35,608 bases of DNA from Deltaproteobacteria bacterium (GTDB lineage: Bacteria > Myxococcota > B64-G9): assembly GCA_019307065.1 (NCBI GenBank), contig JAFDKH010000029.1, positions 1 to 35,608 on the forward strand. The letters run 5' to 3'. The notes below the pieces were generated by a model, which saw only the letters and a program-made list of their open reading frames with translations, did no database searches and was not told the origin of the DNA. Each line of letters begins with the position of its first letter. The first letter of the stretch is position 1. Of the stretch, positions 1-8,021 are shown piece by piece. The position numbers were made by a program, and so were the translations under genes.

Positions 1-54
1 TGCGCTGGCTGCTGAACTCTTGAGAAACTTTCTGCGATCAAAACGTTTAGACAT
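1..54 (-). CDS. N-terminus of a Tat-exported protein (partial, runs off the window)
   Basis: Only the first 18 codons lie in the window. On the minus strand the ATG at 54-52 opens MSKRFDRRKFLKSSAASA. This has the twin-arginine consensus (R-R-x-F-L-K) followed by the start of a small-residue segment, so the product is probably folded in the cytoplasm and exported by Tat. A GAGGTG ribosome binding site lies just upstream of the ATG. The gene starts 12 bp after the stop of the PQQ-type propeller gene, in the same direction, so it is probably the next gene of that transcript. Many Tat substrates beginning this way are cofactor-containing oxidoreductases or hydrolases. The function cannot be assigned from 18 residues. 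Confidence 0.7.
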   Translation of the reverse strand, partial: MSKRFDRRKFLKSSAASA

Positions 55-66
55 AATAGCTACACC

Positions 67-1530
67 TCAGTCAGATTTGTCGGTCTTGATAAGCCAGACT
101 TCGCCTTGCCCGGTTTTATTGTGTTTGAATACGACTAGCCGGTTCGCCTTGACTTCGAGCACGCTGAAGCTACCCTTGAAGTTTGCATAAACGCGCCGCT
201 TGAGTCGATCGACGATGGTCAGTTCCTTGCCGTCGTTGGCGACCAGAAGCTTAGCGCCTGTGGCGACTATGTTCTTTCCAAGCCAGTCCATTTGCCAGGT
301 GATCTCGAGCTTGTCCGAATATGAAATAAGTTTGTTACCAACCGAGAACAAGCCGCCCTGGCGGTCACTCAAAAGGCAGGTCTGACCCTCGATTTTAATG
401 CTTTTTTGTACTTTGCCGCTGGCCGGGTCTAACAGTGCAAATTCAAGTGGTCCGCAGATATGCGAATAGCCGACTTTCCAGGCGGGGTCTTTTCTTCTCT
501 CTTCGACAAGCGAAAGGCTTACACCGCGTGGCAGAGTATAGTTCTTGGCATCGAGTTTGATTTCCCAGCGGGCTTGGCCTGTGTCGGCGGCATACAGTCC
601 GGCTTGACCCGGACGAATAACATAAAGACCCTTCGGTTTTTCAACCCAGGCTACCAGGGTTGGCAGTGTGTCGCCGCTGGATTTTGGGCCGCTGCTTTTT
701 TGCTGCCAGAGCAGCTGCCCGGTTTGGCAGGCGAAAACTTTTAGTGCCCCGTCTAAATTCCCTAACCAGCAGACCCGGCCATCGGAACTAATACCGCTCA
801 AATCGCGTACCCAATAGCTGAGGACGGCCTCCTGAGATCGCCAGACTTCCTGGCCGCTCCTGGGGTTGACAGCCACAACCATCTGGGGCCCGGCAAACCC
901 GTGCCGCTCGTCGCTTTTGGGGTTCTCTACCGTGGCCAGCCATAGCTCGCCGGCCTGTCCCAGGGGCTGCCCCTGCGGCCCGAAGCAACCCGACGAGGGT
1001 CCAAAGGTATCGTCTTCCATGCAGGTGTAGCTCAGCGAATATTTCGGGCCCAGGACCGCCCCGTCGGCACATGAACAAAACTGGAACTGGCAATCGCAGT
1101 TGATCGCACAGGTGGCGGCTTGAGTATCCAGGTAGCAGCCACCGGGGTTGTTCCTTCCCTGTTGAGAAGGAACGTCGTAGACTGCAACTCTTTTTCCCGA
1201 GCGGGCATTGAAAGTATAAAGTTGATTGCCGGCGTAGACAAAAAGTCTCTTTCCTGCCAGGTACAACCGATGAATTCCGATAGCCTTTTTCTGAAACTTT
1301 CTTTTCCACAGGCGTTTTCCCGAAGTCAGGCTGGTTGCAGAAATATGCAGGAAGTCCTCGTCCAGAGTTATGATCTGATTGCCATAAACAACACTATCCC
1401 AGGCGGGGACCTTGCTGATGATTTTCAAACTCAGGTTCTTGGGTTCAACGGATTTCGATTCAGCCTGTGCAATCAGAGGAAGTAAAGCAGTTAGTAAAAA
1501 CGCCAGCCATTTTGAACAAGGCTTCTTCAT
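67..1530 (-). CDS. Secreted PQQ-like beta-propeller protein with a Cys-rich insert
   Basis: The product is 487 residues from the ATG at 1530, which follows an AGGG ribosome binding site. The open frame extends further upstream but without a better site. Residues 1-25 form a Sec signal peptide (MKKPCSKW, a hydrophobic core, then a site near AQA). The rest shows repeated blade motifs of the PQQ-like/YVTN propeller type, such as LYTFNARSGK, VVAVNPRSGQEVW and LYAADTGQARWE. An insertion around residues 130-182 holds eight cysteines (132, 141, 145, 147, 152, 154, 170, 182), suggesting a disulfide-bonded or metal-binding loop exposed outside the cytoplasm. No catalytic residues for a quinoprotein dehydrogenase can be recognised, so a scaffold or binding role is more likely. 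It lies 62 bp after the C25 protease gene, same strand, and may be co-transcribed. The specific function is unknown. Confidence 0.85.
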   Translation of the reverse strand: MKKPCSKWLAFLLTALLPLIAQAESKSVEPKNLSLKIISKVPAWDSVVYGNQIITLDEDFLHISATSLTSGKRLWKRKFQKKAIGIHRLYLAGKRLFVYAGNQLYTFNARSGKRVAVYDVPSQQGRNNPGGCYLDTQAATCAINCDCQFQFCSCADGAVLGPKYSLSYTCMEDDTFGPSSGCFGPQGQPLGQAGELWLATVENPKSDERHGFAGPQMVVAVNPRSGQEVWRSQEAVLSYWVRDLSGISSDGRVCWLGNLDGALKVFACQTGQLLWQQKSSGPKSSGDTLPTLVAWVEKPKGLYVIRPGQAGLYAADTGQARWEIKLDAKNYTLPRGVSLSLVEERRKDPAWKVGYSHICGPLEFALLDPASGKVQKSIKIEGQTCLLSDRQGGLFSVGNKLISYSDKLEITWQMDWLGKNIVATGAKLLVANDGKELTIVDRLKRRVYANFKGSFSVLEVKANRLVVFKHNKTGQGEVWLIKTDKSD

Positions 1531-1592
1531 CGTCCCTATTGGACGGCATTTTGCAAAAGATTTCCAGAGGAAAGAAGTCTGGGGGTTATTGC

Positions 1593-4500
1593 TCAGGCCC
1601 GGCGCCTGATTGCTGCCAGTCCGAAAATCAACACAAGCAGTAGATACCCGGCCGGACGATTCGTTTGAGTGGCACAGCTGCATCCCTTGGGCTCATCATC
1701 CGGATTGGGATTGCCGGCCAAGACTTTCAGGGTAAGGTTTACAACTAATGCCTCGGCCCCATCGGCGGTGAGCAGAATTATACCCGAGTACTGACCGGCC
1801 GCCAGCTGCATATCCTTGGGGCTGACGGTCAGGGAGTCCCCGGCTGTTCCCGACAAGCTCGAGACCTCGAACCAGTCGCCCGATGGGGTTGCCGTCCAGT
1901 TGAGTTGACCGCCGCCCTGGTTTTCGATGCTGAGTGATTGCGGATCGGGCAAGGCCTGGCCGGCCGTCATTTCGAAAGACAGGGCTGCCGGGGAGATGGC
2001 AAACAGCGGGGCCGGTTCGGCCACCTCGAAGAAAATATCAATTGTCAGCGGTGAGTTTTTGGCGCCCGGGGCGATTACGGTGATTACTCCGCTATAGGTT
2101 CCCGAGTCCAGGGCACTCGGATCGGCTCGAACTTGAATCGAGCCCGGAGTCGTCCCGCTTGTTTCTGACAAGATGATCCAGTCGGCTGAAGTTTGTAAAG
2201 TGAAATCAAGCTCGCTTGCAGTCGTCACCTGGATATCAAGGTTGCTGGCGGCGGTCGGCTGGGTGCCGGCCTCGGCTGCGAAATTCAACTCATCCGGCAG
2301 AATGAAGAGTCGGTCGGCTTCCAGGCCGAGCTCAACGTCGCCCAGGAAGTTACAATAAGTTCCCCCGACTGAGGCCACGATACTTGGCCAGGCGGCGATG
2401 AAGGAATAGTCGGTGGGAGTCTGATCCCAATAGAGCAAACCCAAACCGATTGATTCGCCGGCCTGAAGCGCAAGTCGGCCGCTGGTCAGGTCGAAACTGA
2501 TTTCGACGATGCGCATTCCCATTTCGTAGCCGAAGGCCACTTCGACTTCAGGGACGTCTTCACTGAAGTCGCCGTACTGGGCGCCACTGCCGTCATCGAA
2601 GACCGGAATGAAGTAGACCGAACCGTCGTCTGCCACATAGTAGACACCTTCGTCGCCAGGCAACTGAGGCCAGTGGTTGTCGTTATTGGCATCAATGTAG
2701 ACGTTCAGGACGTCTCCCTCGTCGATGTCGTGATCGTCGCCGAGTAGCAGGGCCAGATACAATTTCTGATCATCGTGAGTCAAGCGCGCGGTCGATAACC
2801 CGGCCGCAACGAAGCCGACGTCGAGAAAACCGGCGCCCTCGTATTCTGAGCCGGGCACGCTTCCGTCAACGATTGGAGAAGTCGGAGTATGCGGAGCCGT
2901 TATCTTGGGAACGCTGTCAACCAGCAAATAGACTTCGATATATTTGGGCGAGTTGTCAGCATCGGCGGTCGTGACGGTTAGCTTGGCGCTGTGCTGGCCC
3001 TTTTCGAGCCCGGAAGTGTCAACCGACAGACTGATTTCGCCGGGGGCCGTGCCGGTTGCCGGGCTGGCTGTCAGCCAGGCCTGGTTGGAGCTGATTGTCC
3101 ATTCCAGTTCACCGCCGCCATCGTTGCGGATTGCGATGACCTGGTCGGCCGGGTTATCTTCGCCCTCGACTCCCAGGAAATATGGAGTCCAGCTGGGAAC
3201 ACCCAGCACGGGCTGGCTGCTGTTGCTCATGTGCAGTGAAACCTCGGGGTCGCCGAACAGGTTCAGCGAGTAGACCTGCCAGCGGATGTAGCGATCGTCC
3301 ACCCAACCGGCGACTTGTTCGCGAGAATAGGCGTGCATTTCAGAAAGTCTCTTCAGGCCTTTTCCGAAAGCGGCGTTCCAGAAATATCTCGGCAGTGTTT
3401 CACCGACCCCGTAGCGGGTGAACTGAATCGAAGCGAAGGCCCCGTGCTCGCCCAGCAGCAGGTGCTCGACAAACGAGTCTTGCGGGCTGACTTCATTTTC
3501 ACCGTTGAGCGGATCGAATCGGTTGTCAAAGGATCCTGGATAGCAGCCGCCGGTGTACTGAAAGAAGTAGTCGCTGTTGTTCATTCCGGCGTCGATATCA
3601 TCACAGGTCACGCGCATATTGTAGTTGGTATAAGAGTGGCCGACGTGGTGCAGGATATGTAGCGGGCCGTTCATGACATCCAGGATTTCTTGGGTGCCCC
3701 AGCAGTCTTTTTCGCAGACACCCGCATCGTACAATGTGCTGACTTCGAAAAACGGGTTTTCGGCAAAGCCGGCCAGGAAGCGGCCGCCGTCCCAGGTGCC
3801 GGTCCGCAGCGGCTCCATGTAGTGAGCCCCATAAGCTTCCGGGGCGAGCCATTCACCGGCCAGCCAGACATTCTTGATGTAATTGGCGGATCTTGAATTT
3901 TGGTAGGCCAGGGTCTTGCGCACGAAATTGGAAATCTCGGTGCAACTATCGGCCGGTACGCGGCCGACTAAAACCTCGGCCAGTAAATCGGGCTCATCTG
4001 TTTCTTCGCCGAAGACGTCATCCAGGTCGGCGTTGAAAGTGCCGTCTAGGCAGGCATAGTACAGATCCGACGGCAGGTTCAATTCATCACCACCGTATTC
4101 AATGTTCCCCCATAGCCCCCTGACCGGCACGATAACCGCCTCGGTTTCGCCGCCGACTTCTTCCAGATCGGCATCCCCGGCCAACAAAACATAATCGGTG
4201 GCGTGGTTTTCGTACATGTCGCGGATGAAGTTACGTACTTTCTCAGCGTCGTCATTGCCTTCATAGCCGCTGCGAATCTCGGCCATGGTTTTTATCAAAG
4301 TAGAAATTCCGCGTGAGTTCTTCTCGGTCGTCAGGGTTTCAAGAGTATAGTCGCCCTTGCACTCGGCAAGAGCCTGGCTGGTGACGATTACGTAGCGGTA
4401 GTCGTCGTCGAGCAGCGGTTTTTTCACGAATGGATAATCCTCAATGACTGCCGGGTTGACAACCAGGCGCCGGATAGCCGCGTTATCACGCTCGAGCCCG

Positions 4501-5087
4501 CGAAAACGAGCCCGGAAGTTCTTGATCAGACTGCCGGGGATGCCTGACTGCTCGGCTTCGAGCTCGGTCACGATCGTAATTTGCAGGGCCGGGGCGTAAG
4601 CAAGCCTGCCGGAGTGCGGTGCGAAGACTACCGGTCTTAGCTTGACCGGCAATATTTCGAATCCGCGTTTGAATTGCAGACTCTGCGCTTGACCGATCTT
4701 TGCAGGATAGCTGGCCCTGCTAGAGTAGATTGCCGGATCGGGGGCAGTGAATGGTCGCGGTCCCTGATGGGAGGGCGGGTATAACTTTTGAGCGGGAAAC
4801 ACAATATGAGTTCCCGACATTTGGACTAGCTCGGTCGGCAAAACGTTGACTGAAACGACCCTGTGCCCGGGGGGCAGCAAAACCTGAACCACTTTAGAGG
4901 GCAGGGCCGGGGAACCCGGCTGGGCCTGATTCAAATAGCCCTTGATGCGGACATGACTGTAGCCCTGACTGTCCTTGTATTCTTGGACAGCCGGAATAGT
5001 AACCTGGATATCGAACTGTTCGGCCTGGGCCATTGAAGTCCAGACTAGTCCGAGCATGACCAGCCCAATCTTGGATAGCAGTTTCAT
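1593..5087 (-). CDS. Gingipain-like C25 cysteine peptidase with BACON-like domains and a MYXO-CTERM-like anchor
   Basis: The product is 1164 residues. The ATG at 5087 was chosen because GGGAGGAA precedes it and it opens a signal peptide (MKLLSKIGLVMLGL...AQA). Residues ~24-200 resemble the beta-rich prodomain of C25 proteases. The catalytic part shows the clan CD pair: His484 in HHVGHSYTNYN and Cys515 in TGGCYPGSFD. Then follow a BACON-like domain (~645-735), a CBM9/DOMON-like beta sandwich (~740-905), and two more BACON-like domains (~910-1120) with the recurrent WTxxxSxDWxxxSxxSG pattern. The C-terminus has GCSC, a hydrophobic helix (GYLLLVLIFGLAA) and IRRRA, resembling a MYXO-CTERM sorting tail. 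Family knowledge suggests a secreted, probably surface-anchored endopeptidase cleaving after Arg or Lys, but the specificity is not visible here. It stands 124 bp downstream of the lipoprotein gene, so it could share that transcript or have its own promoter. Confidence 0.9.
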   Translation of the reverse strand: MKLLSKIGLVMLGLVWTSMAQAEQFDIQVTIPAVQEYKDSQGYSHVRIKGYLNQAQPGSPALPSKVVQVLLPPGHRVVSVNVLPTELVQMSGTHIVFPAQKLYPPSHQGPRPFTAPDPAIYSSRASYPAKIGQAQSLQFKRGFEILPVKLRPVVFAPHSGRLAYAPALQITIVTELEAEQSGIPGSLIKNFRARFRGLERDNAAIRRLVVNPAVIEDYPFVKKPLLDDDYRYVIVTSQALAECKGDYTLETLTTEKNSRGISTLIKTMAEIRSGYEGNDDAEKVRNFIRDMYENHATDYVLLAGDADLEEVGGETEAVIVPVRGLWGNIEYGGDELNLPSDLYYACLDGTFNADLDDVFGEETDEPDLLAEVLVGRVPADSCTEISNFVRKTLAYQNSRSANYIKNVWLAGEWLAPEAYGAHYMEPLRTGTWDGGRFLAGFAENPFFEVSTLYDAGVCEKDCWGTQEILDVMNGPLHILHHVGHSYTNYNMRVTCDDIDAGMNNSDYFFQYTGGCYPGSFDNRFDPLNGENEVSPQDSFVEHLLLGEHGAFASIQFTRYGVGETLPRYFWNAAFGKGLKRLSEMHAYSREQVAGWVDDRYIRWQVYSLNLFGDPEVSLHMSNSSQPVLGVPSWTPYFLGVEGEDNPADQVIAIRNDGGGELEWTISSNQAWLTASPATGTAPGEISLSVDTSGLEKGQHSAKLTVTTADADNSPKYIEVYLLVDSVPKITAPHTPTSPIVDGSVPGSEYEGAGFLDVGFVAAGLSTARLTHDDQKLYLALLLGDDHDIDEGDVLNVYIDANNDNHWPQLPGDEGVYYVADDGSVYFIPVFDDGSGAQYGDFSEDVPEVEVAFGYEMGMRIVEISFDLTSGRLALQAGESIGLGLLYWDQTPTDYSFIAAWPSIVASVGGTYCNFLGDVELGLEADRLFILPDELNFAAEAGTQPTAASNLDIQVTTASELDFTLQTSADWIILSETSGTTPGSIQVRADPSALDSGTYSGVITVIAPGAKNSPLTIDIFFEVAEPAPLFAISPAALSFEMTAGQALPDPQSLSIENQGGGQLNWTATPSGDWFEVSSLSGTAGDSLTVSPKDMQLAAGQYSGIILLTADGAEALVVNLTLKVLAGNPNPDDEPKGCSCATQTNRPAGYLLLVLIFGLAAIRRRA

Positions 5088-5211
5088 GGGTTCCTCCCTT
5101 TCCATTTCATTTCGTCGCATTCATCGGTTTCTGTTGATTCTGGCGTATTTAGGCGTTGCATACACAGATAGACACGTAAGCTAAGCAATCGGGCAGGTCG
5201 TTAGGAAAAAA

Positions 5212-6438
5212 CTAGAAACAAAGGTCTTCGACGTGTTTTTCCACCCGGAAGGTGGGGAAAATCTCCAACTCCATGGGGAACTGCGGCAGGCATATCCGGT
5301 AGACCGGGTCACATGTGTAATCTTCGTCCTTGCGGCAATCGTCGCGCGATTCGCATTGTTTGAACCAGTAGCTGGTATAGACAATCAGGTAGGTGGCTGT
5401 TTGTGGCATGCAGCCAAACGAAGTATCGGCATGGGTGCAGTATCCATCACTGAAGTCTTCCCCGGCCAGTTGATGCAGGCAGTTTCCATCGTCGAACACG
5501 TTTGCACAATCGGAATCTTGCTGGCAGGAACGGCCCAATTTTTCGCCGCACTCCGGATCGGCATACCAGTTCTGGTAGACCGAGCAGTAGGTGTTGTAGG
5601 GGGGCGTGGCCTGGTAGGGCCAACAGGCTTTACAGGAGTACTCGAGTCGGTAATCAAGATCAATACAGGCGTATCCGGGCCGCAGACAGTCCTGATTGCT
5701 GACACAGCTTTTCAACCAGAAAGCTTCACCTGTTTGGGCAACTGTTCCGCCGGCCGGGGAGCAGCCTTGCTCGGTTGCTTCGAGTGAGCAATAGCCACCC
5801 GGCACTTCGAAGCTGCCCAGGCTTGTCAGACATTCGCCTCCGGCGCATTCTGAATCGGATTTACAGCTGGCCCCCAGTTCGGGACCGCAGTCCTGATCGC
5901 CGGTAGTCGGTTTAAATTCCTCATTGCAGTTGAGCGGGATCGGCACGATGGTGAACCCTTTGGGGACCGGCAGACCGGTCGGCGATTGCTCGCTGGTCAG
6001 GGCGCGGGGGGCATACAGCAGAACATGATCCCTGGCTCCCCCGACCAGTTCCGAAGGCTGGGCATCTTTGGTGAAGCGCCCGTTTTCATCGCGGTCTTCA
6101 TAGACCAGGATCAGGGCCAGGCCGTAGGCTGGCTGACCATCCACCAGGTGGGCTGCCTGAGGCGGATAAAACACATTTATTTCAAAAGTAGACGGGAACT
6201 CGATCGTAACCGAGGCCGAAGTTTGCTCTACCAAATCTTCAGCCGCAACTCTGGTTTGGCCACTCGGGCTCCAAAACAGCGATACACGAAATTCATGTTG
6301 ACTGTCCTGGCTGCCCAAATAGGAAGTTACTTGTCCTTTAAAACTGAACAGCGGTTCGCCCAGATATTCATGGCCGGCCAGTGGATTTCCGCAGCCACAA
6401 GCCAGGATTGCCAACAGGGTTGTCAGTCGGCCGAGCAT
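5212..6438 (-). CDS. Cys-rich lipoprotein with duplicated disulfide-type repeats
   Basis: The product is 408 residues. The ATG at 6438 follows GGAGGTT and overlaps the stop of the caspase gene as TGATG, so translation is probably coupled. Residues 1-14 form a lipoprotein signal with lipobox I-L-A-C (Cys14). An N-terminal beta-rich part (~15-170) is followed by two long Cys-rich repeats. One starts near CGPELGASCKSDSECAGG, the other near CGEKLGRSCQQDSDCANV, and each continues through a W-x-K-x-C block to a D-C...C end. This DxDC pattern is common in secreted proteins of Myxococcota and Bradymonadales and probably forms disulfide-locked modules outside the inner membrane. No enzyme motif is visible. 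Coupling to the caspase/barrel gene suggests that the two act together at the outer membrane; that is inference. Confidence 0.88.
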   Translation of the reverse strand: MLGRLTTLLAILACGCGNPLAGHEYLGEPLFSFKGQVTSYLGSQDSQHEFRVSLFWSPSGQTRVAAEDLVEQTSASVTIEFPSTFEINVFYPPQAAHLVDGQPAYGLALILVYEDRDENGRFTKDAQPSELVGGARDHVLLYAPRALTSEQSPTGLPVPKGFTIVPIPLNCNEEFKPTTGDQDCGPELGASCKSDSECAGGECLTSLGSFEVPGGYCSLEATEQGCSPAGGTVAQTGEAFWLKSCVSNQDCLRPGYACIDLDYRLEYSCKACWPYQATPPYNTYCSVYQNWYADPECGEKLGRSCQQDSDCANVFDDGNCLHQLAGEDFSDGYCTHADTSFGCMPQTATYLIVYTSYWFKQCESRDDCRKDEDYTCDPVYRICLPQFPMELEIFPTFRVEKHVEDLCF

Positions 6439-8021
6439 CAGAACCTCCAGCCCAGCCCGCCGGCTGCCCACCAGGTGAACGGGCTGGCAGTTTTTGAACC
6501 CACTTCGGCACCGGCAACGACTATGCTACGGCGAAAGACGTTTGTCAGCGGGCCGCCTTCGATTAGAAGTGTCAGCTCGGGGATGATCTCGATTTCCATA
6601 CCAACCAACCCGCCGAAGCCGAAGCTCCAGGTATAGCGATAGGGCGCCTGGCCGGAAGTCGAAAACTCCTGAGTCTGATATGCCACTTCGAGCATGATCC
6701 CGAGCGAGAAACTGACCCGCTCGAAGTCTATAAAGCGTTGGGCGGTCAGGCCAATCCCGTACTCTGAGTGAATCATGCTAGTCGGCCCGTCGGGGGATTC
6801 AATGTTTGCTCGCGAAAATCTGATCCGCAACCCGAAACTCAGCCAGGAAAGATCTAAAGAAGTGCCCAGCACCAGATGCGGGCTGACCGATTGGCCGCTG
6901 AGCATGGCGCCCCGGGCGCCGCCCAGGACATAGACCCCGTTGACAACCTTGCGATTACCGCCGCCTTTTCGAAGCAGGCGGGCATATTCGACGGTCTCGT
7001 GACTGACCTTGCTCAGTTCGACTTCCTGTCCCGATTTCAATTCGAGTTCGTATTCCAGGTAATGAGTCTGAGAACGTTTTTGAATGAAGTAGTTGCCGGC
7101 CGGTAGTACCAGACTGGTACCTTCCGGGCCGACCGAGACCTCGGCGGTAACCGGGCCGTTTTCGTCGTCTTCGATTACCAGGTAAAAGCCCGATTCGGCG
7201 ATTACCAGGCGGCCGGAACGGTTCTTATCATTGGCCAGTCTGGTCAGGATCAGCTCGCCTTTGCCCTTGATGTCGTATTGATAGGTCGGGTGCTGGAGCT
7301 TCAATGTCCGGCCGCTCGAGCTAAGAGTTTGTTGATAGGTATAGCGATAGGCTTCGTCAAGAGTTACCCGGCCGTCACGATCACTGTCGGCTGCGCCGCG
7401 CAGCGCATTGGCCAGGTGATGAGAAAAGAACGAAGCCCGCAGTTGCTCGGACTCGTAACTGTCCTCGCCGGCCGCGCTGGAAGTGATGATGGCGAGGCCT
7501 TCGGCCGAGAGGCGGTTGTGCAATTTGATTTCGAACTCTGCAGCCTCAGTTGCGCCTTTGACTCGCGTCACTCCACCCGAGCGGCACGAATCGACGATTA
7601 GCAAGCGGACAGCCGCCGGCGATCCGGCCAGGATGGTTTTAATCTCGTCAAAGACCAGGCTTGTGTCGCCCAGATGCAGGCCGCTGGCGTCCGCGTGGCC
7701 CGAGAAATAAACGATCAGGACTGAATCAAGTGCCACGGCCTTTTTGGTTGCCCGGATACGGGCATTCATGTCCAGAATGACCTTGCGAAAAGTAGTTGAA
7801 TCTTCGCCCAGAGCCAGGACGGTATTCTGAGCCGGAACTCCACCCAGACGTTGCATGATGGCGGCAATCTCGGTGGCGTCTTTCTCGGCATACCTTAAGG
7901 CTGGTTCGCCGGCCAGACCCAGATTGTTGCCGGCCGAAACCATATACAGATCTGTGGCCAGCGCATCGCTAGAAGCGATTAGCCAAGTGATTAGCAAAAA
8001 ACTGCAGTATGCATTTCTCAT
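6438..8021 (-). CDS. Secreted caspase-family (C14) peptidase fused to a predicted outer-membrane beta-barrel
   Basis: The product is 527 residues. The ATG at 8021 overlaps the anti-sigma stop as ATGA and opens a signal peptide (MRNAYCSFLLITWLIASSDALA). The longer open frame starting at 8057 would bury this signal. Residues ~24-270 are a caspase fold with the catalytic pair His109 (YFSGHAD) and Cys146 (IVDSCRSGG). A calcium-loop-like segment DSDRDGRVTLDE lies at 212-223. A beta-sandwich-like section follows (~270-350). Residues ~360-527 are alternating hydrophobic strands ending in GLGWRF, the terminal Phe typical of outer-membrane barrels. The protease would therefore face the periplasm or the outside, tethered by its own barrel. 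It lies between the anti-sigma and lipoprotein genes with overlapping codons on both sides. Substrate unknown. Confidence 0.88.
   Translation of the reverse strand: MRNAYCSFLLITWLIASSDALATDLYMVSAGNNLGLAGEPALRYAEKDATEIAAIMQRLGGVPAQNTVLALGEDSTTFRKVILDMNARIRATKKAVALDSVLIVYFSGHADASGLHLGDTSLVFDEIKTILAGSPAAVRLLIVDSCRSGGVTRVKGATEAAEFEIKLHNRLSAEGLAIITSSAAGEDSYESEQLRASFFSHHLANALRGAADSDRDGRVTLDEAYRYTYQQTLSSSGRTLKLQHPTYQYDIKGKGELILTRLANDKNRSGRLVIAESGFYLVIEDDENGPVTAEVSVGPEGTSLVLPAGNYFIQKRSQTHYLEYELELKSGQEVELSKVSHETVEYARLLRKGGGNRKVVNGVYVLGGARGAMLSGQSVSPHLVLGTSLDLSWLSFGLRIRFSRANIESPDGPTSMIHSEYGIGLTAQRFIDFERVSFSLGIMLEVAYQTQEFSTSGQAPYRYTWSFGFGGLVGMEIEIIPELTLLIEGGPLTNVFRRSIVVAGAEVGSKTASPFTWWAAGGLGWRF

Noticed and set aside
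788-1309. 173-codon open frame on the minus strand
   Set aside because: It overlaps the PQQ-type propeller gene in another frame, has no recognisable motif and is rich in Arg, Gly and Cys, as expected of a shadow frame.
5233-5787. 184-codon plus-strand open frame
   Set aside because: It lies antisense to the Cys-rich lipoprotein, whose lipobox and repeats make the minus strand the coding one.
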